A stretch of 44,653 nt of DNA, taken from Microtetraspora niveoalba (lineage in GTDB: Bacteria; Actinomycetota; Actinomycetes; Streptosporangiales; Streptosporangiaceae). The notes under the pieces were generated by a model. That model had not been told where the DNA came from, made no database searches, and saw only the letters and a list, made by a program, of their open reading frames with translations. Positions 8,311 to 15,967 of this stretch are shown piece by piece. The stretch spans positions 1,044-45,696 of the forward strand of contig NZ_BBYM01000052.1 in the NCBI RefSeq assembly GCF_001570405.1. The letters run 5' to 3'. Every line of letters starts with the position of its first letter. Position 1 is the first letter of the stretch. Position numbers and translations under genes: made by a program.

Positions 8311-9113
8311 TGTCCTTGTGGCGCCACCTCGACGACGCCAAGGTCGTCGACCTCGCGCAGCCCATGCGCACCGGCATGCCGCAGTCGCCGAACCATCCGC
8401 GGTTCCGGATGGTCATCGAGCGCCGGCACGGCGACATGGTCCGCGAGGACGGCGGCTCCGCCGCCAACGAGGTCATCCTCACCGGCGGGCACGTCGGCAC
8501 CCACGTCGACGCCCTCGGGCACGTCTCCCAGGACGGGTACGTGTACGGCGAGGTCGAGGCCGCGGGCATCCAGTCGCACCAGGGCCTGTCCAAGTACGGC
8601 ATCGAGACGTTCACCCCGTACGTCGGCCGCGGCGTGCTGCTCGACGTGGCCGCCGTGCACGGGGTCGAGGTGCTGCCGCCCGGCTACGAGGTGACGCCCG
8701 ACGACCTGGAGGCCGCGCGGCGGCGGGCCGGCGTGGACATCCACCCCGGCGACGCCGTGCTCGTCGGCACGGGATGGTCCCGCCAGTGGGACAGGCCGAG
8801 CCTGTTCGTCGGCGACGAGGGCGGTGTGCCCGGGCCCGGCCCGGACGCGGCCCGCTGGCTGGTCGACCACGGGGTCGCGGTCGCCGGAGGCGAGACGATC
8901 GCGTTCGAGCGGATCGCGCCCGGGCGCGGCCACGCCACGCTCCCCGTGCACCGGATCCTGCTCGTGGAGGCGGGCGTGCACATCGTCGAGACGATGCGCC
9001 TGACCGAGCTGCTCGACCTCGGGCGCCCCGAGTTCCTGCTGGTGCTGAACCCGCTGCCCGTCGTCGGAGCCACCGGCGCGCCGGTGCGGCCGCTCGCGGT
9101 GCTGGCCGCATGA
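8310..9113 (+). CDS. Cyclase-family metal-dependent hydrolase (kynurenine formamidase/isatin hydrolase-like)
   Basis: A 267-aa cyclase-fold protein of the superfamily that includes bacterial kynurenine formamidase and isatin hydrolase, which hydrolyse amides or lactams in a metal-dependent manner. The signature HxGTHxDxxxH is present as His61-Val-Gly-Thr-His65-Val-Asp67-Ala-Leu-Gly-His71. The ATG at 8310 overlaps the CaiB stop (TGATG), so translation is coupled. The protein follows a CoA-transferase and precedes a PrpD protein. With the hydantoinase it makes two candidate amide/lactam-opening enzymes in the locus, which argues for a nitrogen-containing ring substrate (inference). Confidence 0.85.
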   Translation: MSLWRHLDDAKVVDLAQPMRTGMPQSPNHPRFRMVIERRHGDMVREDGGSAANEVILTGGHVGTHVDALGHVSQDGYVYGEVEAAGIQSHQGLSKYGIETFTPYVGRGVLLDVAAVHGVEVLPPGYEVTPDDLEAARRRAGVDIHPGDAVLVGTGWSRQWDRPSLFVGDEGGVPGPGPDAARWLVDHGVAVAGGETIAFERIAPGRGHATLPVHRILLVEAGVHIVETMRLTELLDLGRPEFLLVLNPLPVVGATGAPVRPLAVLAA

Positions 9114-10585
9114 CCTCCCGCGACACGACCTCCCGAGCCGCGACCTCCCCCGACACGACCTCCCACGCCATGACCGTCGTCGCGGCGCTGGCCGAGTTCG
9201 CCGCCGCGAGCCGGACGGGGCTCCCGGACGCCGTCGTCGCCGACGTCACGGGACGCGTGCTCGACACGTTCGGCAACTGCCTCGCCGCCCAGGAGCTCAC
9301 CGGCCCGGCCGAGCCGCACGAGGCGACCGCCCGGATGGCCGCCCGGTGGGGCGGCGCCGGGGAGTCGTCCGTCATCGGCCGCGGGCTGTCCCTCCCCGCG
9401 CCGTCCGCCGCGCTGGTCAACGGCACGCTCGCGCACGCGCTCGACTTCGACGACACCCATCTGCCCTCCGTGCTCCACCCGTCGGCGTCGGTCGTCCCCG
9501 CCACCCTGGCCGTGGCGGAGGCGGTCGGCGCGTCGGGCGCGGAGCTGTGCCGGGCCGTGGCCGTCGGCGACGAGATCACCAACCGGCTCGGGATGGCGTC
9601 CTACATTCCCGAGCTGCGCAACTCCCTCTTCTTCGAGAAGGGCTGGCACGCGACGTCCATCTGCGGCACCGTCGGCGCCGCCGCCGGAGCGGCCCTGCTG
9701 ATGGGCCTTTCCGCGGACGGCATCGCGGACGCCATGGGGATCGCGGCCAGCATGGGCGCGGGCGTCATCGAGGCCAACCGCACCGGTGGCACGGTGAAAC
9801 GCGTCCACTGCGGCTGGGCCGCCCACGCCGCCGTCGTCGCCGCCACCATGGCGGCCGAGGGCGTCACCGGGCCGCCGACCGTCTTCGAGGGCCGGTTCGG
9901 CTTCTTCCAGGCGTTCCTCGACGGCCGCTACGACCGCGACGCGATCACGGACGGGCTCGGCGAGCGGTGGGAGCTGCTGCGCACCGTGTACAAGCCCTAT
10001 CCGTCGAACCATTTCACCCACCCCGGCATCGACGCCGCGCTCGCCCTGCGCGCCCGGGGACTGCGCCCCGAGGACGTGGCGGAGATCGAGCTGGGCGTCG
10101 CCGCCGCCCCGCTGCGCACGATCGGCGAGCCGTACGAGGAGAAGGTGCGGCCGCGCACCCCCTACCACGCGAAGTTCTCCGGGCCGTACACGGTGGCCAG
10201 CGCGCTGGTCGGCGGCGGCGGGCTCGGCCTGCACCTCGACGACTTCACCGAGACGGCCTTCCGCGACGAGCGGCGGCTGGCGCTGGCCGCCAAGGTCAGG
10301 GTGGTGGCCGACGAGGAGTGTTCCGAGGAGTTCCCCCGGGCCTTCTCGGCGGTGCTGCGGGTCCGCACCGTGGACGGGAGCGTCCTCGAACACCGGGTCC
10401 ACTCCTCGCGCGGCGGCCCGGAGCACCCGCTGACGTTCGACGAGCTGCGCACGAAGTACACGCTCAACGCCTCACGCGTGTTGTCGCCGGACGCGGCGTC
10501 GGCGCTGGCGGAGGAGGTACGCGGCCTCGCGGCGCGGGAGAAGGTGGAGGGCCTGCTCGACGCCGCGCTGATCGCGGGCGCCTGA
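9110..10585 (+). CDS. MmgE/PrpD family protein
   Basis: A 491-aa MmgE/PrpD-fold protein, the family of 2-methylcitrate dehydratase, cis-aconitate decarboxylase and iminodisuccinate epimerase. Recognisable segments are HALDFDDTHLPSVLHPSASVVPATLA, GWHATSICGTVGAAAGAA, NRTGGTVKRVHCGWAAHA and KPYPSNHFTHPGIDA. The ATG at 9110 overlaps the cyclase stop (ATGA). The first 20 residues are four in-frame copies of a 15-bp repeat (TSRDT-type), so a start at 9170 (MTVVAALAEF) would also give a complete family domain. It is last in the CaiB-cyclase-PrpD operon and is followed by a strong terminator. A paralog is at 19.3-20.7 kb. Confidence 0.88.
   Translation: MTSRDTTSRAATSPDTTSHAMTVVAALAEFAAASRTGLPDAVVADVTGRVLDTFGNCLAAQELTGPAEPHEATARMAARWGGAGESSVIGRGLSLPAPSAALVNGTLAHALDFDDTHLPSVLHPSASVVPATLAVAEAVGASGAELCRAVAVGDEITNRLGMASYIPELRNSLFFEKGWHATSICGTVGAAAGAALLMGLSADGIADAMGIAASMGAGVIEANRTGGTVKRVHCGWAAHAAVVAATMAAEGVTGPPTVFEGRFGFFQAFLDGRYDRDAITDGLGERWELLRTVYKPYPSNHFTHPGIDAALALRARGLRPEDVAEIELGVAAAPLRTIGEPYEEKVRPRTPYHAKFSGPYTVASALVGGGGLGLHLDDFTETAFRDERRLALAAKVRVVADEECSEEFPRAFSAVLRVRTVDGSVLEHRVHSSRGGPEHPLTFDELRTKYTLNASRVLSPDAASALAEEVRGLAAREKVEGLLDAALIAGA
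9112..9171 (+). repeat. Four in-frame 15-bp tandem repeats at the prpD 5' end
   Basis: Units at 9112, 9127, 9142 and 9157 all begin GACCTCCC and encode five-residue blocks TSRDT, TSRAA, TSPDT, TSHAM directly after the start codon. Confidence 0.85.
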
Positions 10586-10587
10586 GC

Positions 10588-10645
10588 GGCGGCACGGTCC
10601 CGGACGGCGGCACGGTCCCGGACGGTGGCATCCCGGACGGCGGCA
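10588..10645. repeat. Short 18-bp tandem repeats in the convergent intergenic region
   Basis: About three units of GGCGGCACGG plus TCCCGGAC follow the stop of the PrpD gene; one unit lacks 3 bp. The 10586-10832 interval has no gene, only these repeats and the terminator. Confidence 0.75.
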
Positions 10646-10744
10646 CGGCCCAACTGCCGGGGCCGGCCGCACCGCCGCCATGCCGCCGCCACTCCACCGG
10701 CCCGCCCGGGTCGTCCCGAAAGTCGCCCGGGTCGTCCTGAAAAG

Positions 10745-10781
10745 CGAAGCACCCGGCCGCGCTCTGCGGCCGGGTGCTTCG
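10745..10781. terminator. Bidirectional terminator between convergent operons
   Basis: A perfect 16-bp stem (10745-10760 with 10766-10781; CGAAGCACCCGGCCGC and its complement) has a 5-nt loop. It lies between the convergent PrpD (plus) and double alpha/beta-hydrolase (minus) genes and is flanked by AAA on the left. It probably ends both transcripts. Confidence 0.9.
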
Positions 10782-10832
10782 TGTGCGGCGTGTACGGGTG
10801 CGCGGTTCACCGGGTCCCGCCCACCCGGCGCC

Positions 10833-12407
10833 CTATCCGATGCCGTCCAGGTAGCGGGCCAGCGTGGCGGCGTTCGCCTCCGGCGAGCCCGGCGCGCCCA
10901 GAGGCGCGAACCCGGTCTCGGTCGCGTCGTCCAGCAGCCGCAGGGCCGCCGGGGTCATCGCGGCGAGCGGATCGGTGGGCGTGGTGCCGACGAGCGCGGG
11001 TCTCCGGACCATCGGCAGCCGTTCCGAGCCGGGCCACCGCCAGGCCGCGCGGTAGCAGCGGTGGTAGTGCGGGGCGGAGCGCAGCATGTCCAGCACGACC
11101 CGGTGCAGGAACTCCGGCCGGTACGCGTCGACGTCCCGGATGCCGGCCGGGGTGTGCTCGAACCAGGGCCACCACAGCGCCATGTCCGCGGAGGCCCCCC
11201 AGGCCCGGCGCAGGTGCGAGCCGTGCGGGTCGGGGGTCAGGTCCACGAAGTAGTTCGCCAGGACGGAGGCGACCAGGTCCGGCCGGTCGTCGAAGAGCGG
11301 CACGCCGTCGAGGACGAGCGCCCCGACCCGGTCGGGCGCCGCGATGGCCAGCTCGACGGCGAGCCCGGCTCCGGTGTGCGTGCCGTACACGTCGCACCGC
11401 TCGACGCCCAGCGCGTCCAGCACCTCCACCAGGAGCGGCGCGTAGGTCCCGGCGAGGGTGGGGGCACGCCCGGCATCGTCCGGCAGCGGGGTGGACCGGC
11501 CGTGTCCGGGGGTGTCCCACACGATGACCGGCCGGCTCTCGCCGAGCGCCCTGGCCAGAGGTTCGAGGCCCGACCCCGAGCCGGGGTTGGCGTGCAGCGC
11601 CAGCACCGGGCGGCGGGTGGACGACCGGTCGCCGAAGCGGCGCACGTGGACGTCGCCCGTGCTCACCCGGACGTATTCGCGTTCCCCGGGCTCGGCGTCC
11701 GCCGGCTCGCGGGCGGCGTCGCCCTCCGGGAGCGCCAGGATGTCGGCGGCCCACGCGTCACCCGCGGCGACCAGGCCCGATGCGGCGGCCTCCAGGTGCG
11801 GCCACGCCGTCGCCGCGCTTCGCGCGAGCCGCCGGTGCGCGTCGCCGTGCTCGGCGGTGTCGAGGAAGAGCTCGTGCAGGACCGCCGCGGGAGGCAGGCC
11901 GCGACGACGCCGGTTCGCCGCCGCGGGCCGCCACCAGGGGCTGAAGACCAGGCTGTCGCGGATCTCGTCGTACAGCCGCAGCAGGTGCCCGCCGCTGCCG
12001 TCGATCGGGGACGGGTCGGGCGGCTGCTCGGTGCCGTGGTAGGGGGCGTGGAGGACCAGGATGCCGCCGACCAGGCCCGGGTGGCGCCGCGCCAGCCGCG
12101 CGGCCACCGCCGCCCCGGCGCCTTCGGCCGCCACCGGGGTCCGCCGTACTCCGAGCGCGGCCAGGGCGGTGGCCAGCGCGTCGGCCTGGGCGTCCAGGTC
12201 GCCGGGGTCGCCGGTCGCGGTGGTGCCGCCGAAGCCGATCAGGTCGGGGGCGATGACGCGGCGGGCCCGCGCCACCTCGGCGAGCAGACCGGCGTCCCAT
12301 ACCGCGCCCGAGCCGGGCGCGTCGTGGAGCAGCAGCACGGGCGAACCGGCGCCCGCCTGCCGTACGTGCAGTTGCCCGGAGGGCAGGGTGAAGTATCCCG
12401 ACCGCAT
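10833..12407 (-). CDS. Tandem alpha/beta-hydrolase fusion lacking the usual nucleophiles
   Basis: A 524-aa protein made of two alpha/beta-hydrolase domains, residues about 8-230 and 243-524. Each has the typical core (VLLLHDAPGSGAVWD and APDLIGFGGT; VLALHANPGSGSG and VWDTPGHGRS). The nucleophile elbow is altered in both. In the first, AAEGAGA places Gly96 where Ser is expected; in the second, YGTHTGAG places His344 there. It may therefore be a non-hydrolytic or scaffold protein, or use another mechanism, as some alpha/beta-fold lyases and dioxygenases do. It is the last gene of the 14-gene operon (29 nt after the cupin-like gene) and ends at the shared terminator. Fold confidence is high; activity is unknown. 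Confidence 0.85.
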   Translation of the reverse strand: MRSGYFTLPSGQLHVRQAGAGSPVLLLHDAPGSGAVWDAGLLAEVARARRVIAPDLIGFGGTTATGDPGDLDAQADALATALAALGVRRTPVAAEGAGAAVAARLARRHPGLVGGILVLHAPYHGTEQPPDPSPIDGSGGHLLRLYDEIRDSLVFSPWWRPAAANRRRRGLPPAAVLHELFLDTAEHGDAHRRLARSAATAWPHLEAAASGLVAAGDAWAADILALPEGDAAREPADAEPGEREYVRVSTGDVHVRRFGDRSSTRRPVLALHANPGSGSGLEPLARALGESRPVIVWDTPGHGRSTPLPDDAGRAPTLAGTYAPLLVEVLDALGVERCDVYGTHTGAGLAVELAIAAPDRVGALVLDGVPLFDDRPDLVASVLANYFVDLTPDPHGSHLRRAWGASADMALWWPWFEHTPAGIRDVDAYRPEFLHRVVLDMLRSAPHYHRCYRAAWRWPGSERLPMVRRPALVGTTPTDPLAAMTPAALRLLDDATETGFAPLGAPGSPEANAATLARYLDGIG

Positions 12408-12436
12408 GTCGTTCCTCTCGTCGGGGGGATCGGGGA

Positions 12437-13117
12437 TCAGGCGCCCGAACGGGGCCAGCGTCGGACGAGGACCGGTCCGGGGAGGTCGGGGAAGGGTTCG
12501 CCGGCCGGGACGTACGCCCAGGTCCGCGCCTCGACGAAGACCGCGTCGAACCCCTCCGCGGCGAACTCCTCTCCGGCGTCCCCGTCGGCCGGGCCGCCGG
12601 GCAGGCGGTCCGGAAGCTCGGCGACGGAGCCGAGCAGCACGGAATCAGGCGGCACAGAACCAGGCGGCACAGAACCAGGCAGCACAGAACCAGGCAGCAC
12701 GGAATCAGGCAGTACGGGGCCGGACGCGACTGGGCGGTCGGGGGCGCTGTGGGAGGCTGCTCCGTCCCGCCAGACAGGAGGGCCGGAGAACCAGGCGACG
12801 GCCAGGCACCCGTCGGGGCCCGCCGAGCTGTCCGACCTGGTCGCCAGCGCGGGCAGGTACTTGTGCGCGCCCGCGGGGAAGCCGGCTCCGCTGACGGAGA
12901 TCCGGCCGTCGAGCGCCACGAACTCCTCGGCGCAGGTGTAGTGGCCGGTGCCCGGCCTGGCCCACCCGGCGGGGAAACGGACCAGCGACACCGACGCGCC
13001 GGTGGCCCGGTCGGCGTGCAGCCGTACGAGCCGCACGGGACCGGACGACGCGGGCATGGTCACCTCGACCCAGGTCAGGCCGGGGGCGTCGAGGTCGACG
13101 ACGCGGACCGTCCCCAT
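12437..13117 (-). CDS. Cupin-like protein with repeat insert
   Basis: A 226-aa soluble protein. The first 110 residues contain a cupin-type pattern (SLVRFPAGWARPGTGHYTCAEEFVALDG, with a beta-barrel-like run), and the last 40 residues (FDAVFVEARTWAYVPAGEPFPDLPGPVLVRRWP) look like a second strand set. Between them is a low-complexity insert of five-residue repeats (PDSVL/PGSVL/PGSVP), encoded by five 15-bp units. The ATG at 13117 overlaps the stop of the lipocalin-like gene (ATGA); a Met three codons upstream is less likely. Cupins bind metals and often act on small substrates, so a dioxygenase or isomerase role is possible but not shown. Confidence 0.72.
   Translation of the reverse strand: MGTVRVVDLDAPGLTWVEVTMPASSGPVRLVRLHADRATGASVSLVRFPAGWARPGTGHYTCAEEFVALDGRISVSGAGFPAGAHKYLPALATRSDSSAGPDGCLAVAWFSGPPVWRDGAASHSAPDRPVASGPVLPDSVLPGSVLPGSVPPGSVPPDSVLLGSVAELPDRLPGGPADGDAGEEFAAEGFDAVFVEARTWAYVPAGEPFPDLPGPVLVRRWPRSGA
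12638..12712. repeat. Five 15-bp tandem repeats inside the cupin-like gene
   Basis: Units of CACRGAAYCAGGCRG start at 12638, 12653, 12668, 12683 and 12698. They preserve the reading frame and encode a Pro/Ser/Val/Leu linker, so copy number could vary between strains without breaking the gene. Confidence 0.9.
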
Positions 13118-13575
13118 CAGTGCCACACCTCCGGGACGGCGCCGTGGACGCGGTGCTCCTCGACGACGGTGATCTGCTCCAGCCGGCCGTCGCGGAACGT
13201 CTTCCAGACGCGCGACTTGTGGTCGTCACCGGTGAAGGTGATCAGCTCGACCATCTCGAGGCCGGGCTCGGCCGTCCACCGGTAGGGGAACAGCAGGAAA
13301 CGCCCGTCGACCAGCCGCGCGCGTCCCTCGAAGTCGGCCGAGTCGAAGACGAGGTCGTCGTCGCCGTCGAACCGCGCCCGGAAGTCGAGCGCCCGCGGCC
13401 CGGCCCCTTCGCGCCGGTGGACGATCCGCTCGTACCAGCGGTCGCCCTCGAGGCGGGTCTCCTGCCGCGACGCGTACGTCTCCAGCAGGACGCCGCCGGG
13501 AGTGCGGTGGGTGTAGGCGCCCTCCCAGACACCGGTGACGGACGACAGGCGTTGACGCAGGGTGGTGGCGTTCAC
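13117..13575 (-). CDS. Lipocalin-like beta-barrel protein (paralog of the 24.4-kb gene)
   Basis: A 152-aa soluble protein with alternating hydrophobic strands, probably a small beta-barrel. It shares a pattern with the 151-aa protein at 24430: a WEGxYT opening motif, a long central DLVFDSADF/RLYFDTERI strand, a YRW motif and a C-terminal SRVWxxxxxGxxxxxTxxxEHR segment. I conclude they are paralogs. The GTG start at 13575 overlaps the CitE stop (GTGA). Lipocalin-like proteins bind small hydrophobic ligands or catalyse isomerisations; a role on a pathway intermediate is inferred only from position in the operon. Confidence 0.78.
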   Translation of the reverse strand: MNATTLRQRLSSVTGVWEGAYTHRTPGGVLLETYASRQETRLEGDRWYERIVHRREGAGPRALDFRARFDGDDDLVFDSADFEGRARLVDGRFLLFPYRWTAEPGLEMVELITFTGDDHKSRVWKTFRDGRLEQITVVEEHRVHGAVPEVWH

Positions 13576-14399
13576 CGTGCCCTCCCGAGGATCCTGCGTG
13601 CCTGGCGGACGACCGCCTCGTCGACCATGCGCCCGCCGGAGTCGAGGAGCACCCCCGATCCGGACGTCTCGAAGCGGTCCACCAGGTCGCGGGCCCAGGC
13701 AAGCTCCTCGGCCACCGGGGTGAAGACCTCGTTGACGACCGCGATCTGCGCCGGGTGGATGCAGGCCCGGCCGACGTAGCCCAGCCGGGCCAGCGCGGCC
13801 GTCGACTCCCGCAGCGCGCCGAGGTCGCGGAAGTCGGTGGAGACGGGGGCGACGGGGGGGTCGATGCCCGCGGCCGCCGAGGCGAGCACCACCTGGGACC
13901 GGACCCACAGCAGCTCGCGCTCGTCGGGGCCGGGGGTGATGCCCGCGTCGGCGCGCAGGTCGGCCTCGCCGACCTGGAGCCGGGCCACGCGGGGAGCCGC
14001 CGCGATGCGGGCGGCCCGCAGGACGGCGGCGGCCGACTCCAGCAGCGGGACGACCGGCAGCCGGTCCGCGCCGAGGGAGGTCAGCAGGGCGTCGATCTCG
14101 ACGAGCTCGTCCTCGGTCTCGACCTTGGCCAGGACGAGGCCGGTCAGCGCGGGCGCGGCGGCGACGGCCCGCACGTCCGGCTCGCGCAGCGCGCCGGGGT
14201 TGACCCGGACCCAGATCTCCACCGGCCCGTGGTCGGCCGTCCGCAGCCACCCGGCCACCGCCTCCCTGGCCGCGTCCTTCCCTGCGGGCGGCACCGCGTC
14301 CTCCAGGTCGACGATGAGCGCGTCCGCGCCCCGGCCGAGCGCCTTGGCGAGCTTCTCCGGCGCGTCGCCCGGAACGTAGAGGTACGACCGGGCGCTCAT
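13572..14399 (-). CDS. HpcH/HpaI-CitE family acyl-CoA lyase
   Basis: A 275-aa CitE-like lyase, cleaving or forming C-C bonds in malyl-, methylmalyl- or citramalyl-CoA type substrates with Mg2+. It starts SARSYLYVPGDAPEKLAKAL and carries the DLEDAVPPAGKDAAR motif with the Mg-binding acidic residues, plus a VVPLLESAAAV strand and a GRACIHPAQIAVVNEVFTP C-terminus. The length is normal for stand-alone CitE-like lyases (about 270-300 aa). The ATG at 14399 overlaps the acyl-CoA dehydrogenase stop. With the MaoC (22.9 kb) and CaiB (20.7 kb) genes of the same operon it resembles the transferase-hydratase-lyase trio used for itaconate or mesaconate (inference). Confidence 0.88.
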   Translation of the reverse strand: MSARSYLYVPGDAPEKLAKALGRGADALIVDLEDAVPPAGKDAAREAVAGWLRTADHGPVEIWVRVNPGALREPDVRAVAAAPALTGLVLAKVETEDELVEIDALLTSLGADRLPVVPLLESAAAVLRAARIAAAPRVARLQVGEADLRADAGITPGPDERELLWVRSQVVLASAAAGIDPPVAPVSTDFRDLGALRESTAALARLGYVGRACIHPAQIAVVNEVFTPVAEELAWARDLVDRFETSGSGVLLDSGGRMVDEAVVRQARRILGRAR

Positions 14400-15565
14400 C
14401 AGGCCCACCCGACCTTGGCGTCGCCGCGGGTGAGGGACTTGGCGACGACGGTGCGCAGCACGTCGTTGGTGCCCTCGCCGATGCTCATCAGGACGGCGTC
14501 GCGGTAGAGCCGCTCCACCTCGTACTCGGTGGAGTAGCCGTAGCCGCCGTGGACCTTCAGCGCGTCGATGGCGGCCTGCAGCGCGACCTCGGAGCAGAAG
14601 ATCTTGGCCATGCCGGTCTGCGTGTCGGCCCGGCCGCGCCTGACCCGGTCCGCCGCCCAGTACGCCATGAGCCGGGCGGCCTGGAGCGTCGTGGCCAGCG
14701 AGGCGAGCTGGAGCTGGACCGCCTGGAAGTCGGCGATCGGCCGTCCGAACGCCCTGCGCTGGCGGGAGTAGGCGAGCGCCTCGTCGTAGGCGCGCTGCGC
14801 GATGCCGACCGAGCGGGACGCGATGTTGACCCGGCCCCATTCGAGCGCGGACAGCGCCTGCTGCATGCCCCGGCCCTCGACCCCGCCGAGCAGGTTGGCG
14901 GCGGGGACCCGGACCTCGTCGAGCACGATCTCGCAGGACTCGGTGCCCTTGTATCCCAGCTTCGGGATGTCCTTGGTGACCTGGTATCCGGGGGTGTCCG
15001 CGTCGACGAGCAGGATGCTCATGCCGCGGTGGGCGGGGCTGGCGGCCGGGTCGGTCTTGACCAGCACCGGCAGCGGGTCGGCGTACCTGGCGTTGGTGAT
15101 CCAGGTCTTGGAGCCGGAGACCACGTAGTGGTCGCCCTCGCGGCGGGCGGTCGTGCGGATGCCCTGGAGGTCGGTGCCGGCGTCCGGCTCGGTGAGCCCG
15201 ATGCCGGTGCGCCGCTCGCCGGTGGCCAGCTCCGGCAGGTAGCGCCGCTTCTGGTCCTCCGTGCCGTGCGTCGCGATCATGCGGCAGGCCAGCGAGTGGC
15301 TGCCGAGGATGCCGGCCACGCCCATCCAGCCGCGCGAGATCTCCTCGAAGACCAGCGCGAACGACACCGGGTCCAGGTCGTGCCCGCCGTACTCCTCGGG
15401 CACGGTGACGCCGAACAGGCCCATGTCCTTGAAACCCTGGACGATCTCGGTGGGGTACCGGCCCGAGTGCTCCCAGTCCCGCGCGACGGGCACGATCTCC
15501 TTGTCCACGAACGCGCGCAGCAGCGCGCGGAACTCACGCTGGTCCTCGTTCAGCTCGAAGTCCAC
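14399..15565 (-). CDS. Acyl-CoA dehydrogenase
   Basis: A 388-aa FAD-dependent acyl-CoA dehydrogenase that introduces an alpha-beta double bond into a CoA thioester. Features include the N-terminal helical domain, GIGLTEPDAGTDLQGIRTTA and YVVSGSKTWITNA in the beta domain, and the C-terminal YSTEYEVERLYRDAVLMSIGEGTND with Glu364 at the usual catalytic-base position. It has the normal length and ends near the family C-terminus. The start at 15565 lies 3 nt after the stop of the DUF35 gene, one of only two junctions in this operon without overlap. Chain length or substrate class cannot be read from the sequence. Confidence 0.93.
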   Translation of the reverse strand: MDFELNEDQREFRALLRAFVDKEIVPVARDWEHSGRYPTEIVQGFKDMGLFGVTVPEEYGGHDLDPVSFALVFEEISRGWMGVAGILGSHSLACRMIATHGTEDQKRRYLPELATGERRTGIGLTEPDAGTDLQGIRTTARREGDHYVVSGSKTWITNARYADPLPVLVKTDPAASPAHRGMSILLVDADTPGYQVTKDIPKLGYKGTESCEIVLDEVRVPAANLLGGVEGRGMQQALSALEWGRVNIASRSVGIAQRAYDEALAYSRQRRAFGRPIADFQAVQLQLASLATTLQAARLMAYWAADRVRRGRADTQTGMAKIFCSEVALQAAIDALKVHGGYGYSTEYEVERLYRDAVLMSIGEGTNDVLRTVVAKSLTRGDAKVGWA

Positions 15566-15568
15566 GAT

Positions 15569-15967
15569 CTACTCCTCGGAGGGGATGAAAACCGGCAGTG
15601 CGCGCCCGTCGGGCAGCGGGCGCCAGTCCAGGCGGAGCGGGACGCCGACGCCCACGCGGTACGGGTCGGCGGCGCCGACGTTGCTGAGCAGCAGCACACC
15701 CTCCGCCAGCCGGACCCGCGCCACCACGTACGGCGGGTCGAAGCCGGGCATCGCCCGCTCGACCACGGTGCAGGCGTCGACCTCGGCGGCGCCCGACGCC
15801 TCCGTCCAGCCGAGGTCGCGGCCGGAGCCGCACCCGACGCAGAGGGCGCGCGGCGGATGCTGCGCGTGCCCGCAGGCGCCGCAACTCTGGACGAGCAGGA
15901 CGCGCCGCCGGGTCGCGTCCCACCACGGCCCGGTCACCTCGTCGGGCTCGGGCGCTTCCGTGCTCAT
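15569..15967 (-). CDS. DUF35 Zn-ribbon/OB-fold protein
   Basis: A 132-aa protein with an N-terminal zinc ribbon (Cys29-x2-Cys32, then Cys43-x2-Cys46) followed by an OB-fold. DUF35 proteins typically pair with thiolase-like or SCP2/Ltp-type aldolase subunits and help acyl-CoA binding. The adjacent upstream gene encodes exactly such a thiolase-like partner, with a 4-nt overlap (ATG at 15967). The pair, next to two MaoC proteins, recalls the hydratase-aldolase (ChsH-Ltp2) module of steroid side-chain degradation; here the substrate is unknown (inference). Confidence 0.88.
   Translation of the reverse strand: MSTEAPEPDEVTGPWWDATRRRVLLVQSCGACGHAQHPPRALCVGCGSGRDLGWTEASGAAEVDACTVVERAMPGFDPPYVVARVRLAEGVLLLSNVGAADPYRVGVGVPLRLDWRPLPDGRALPVFIPSEE

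Noticed and set aside
8303-9110. Long upstream extension of the PrpD reading frame.
   Set aside because: It overlaps the cyclase gene, whose HxGTHxD motif and overlap with CaiB are clear; the ATGA at 9110 is the natural start.
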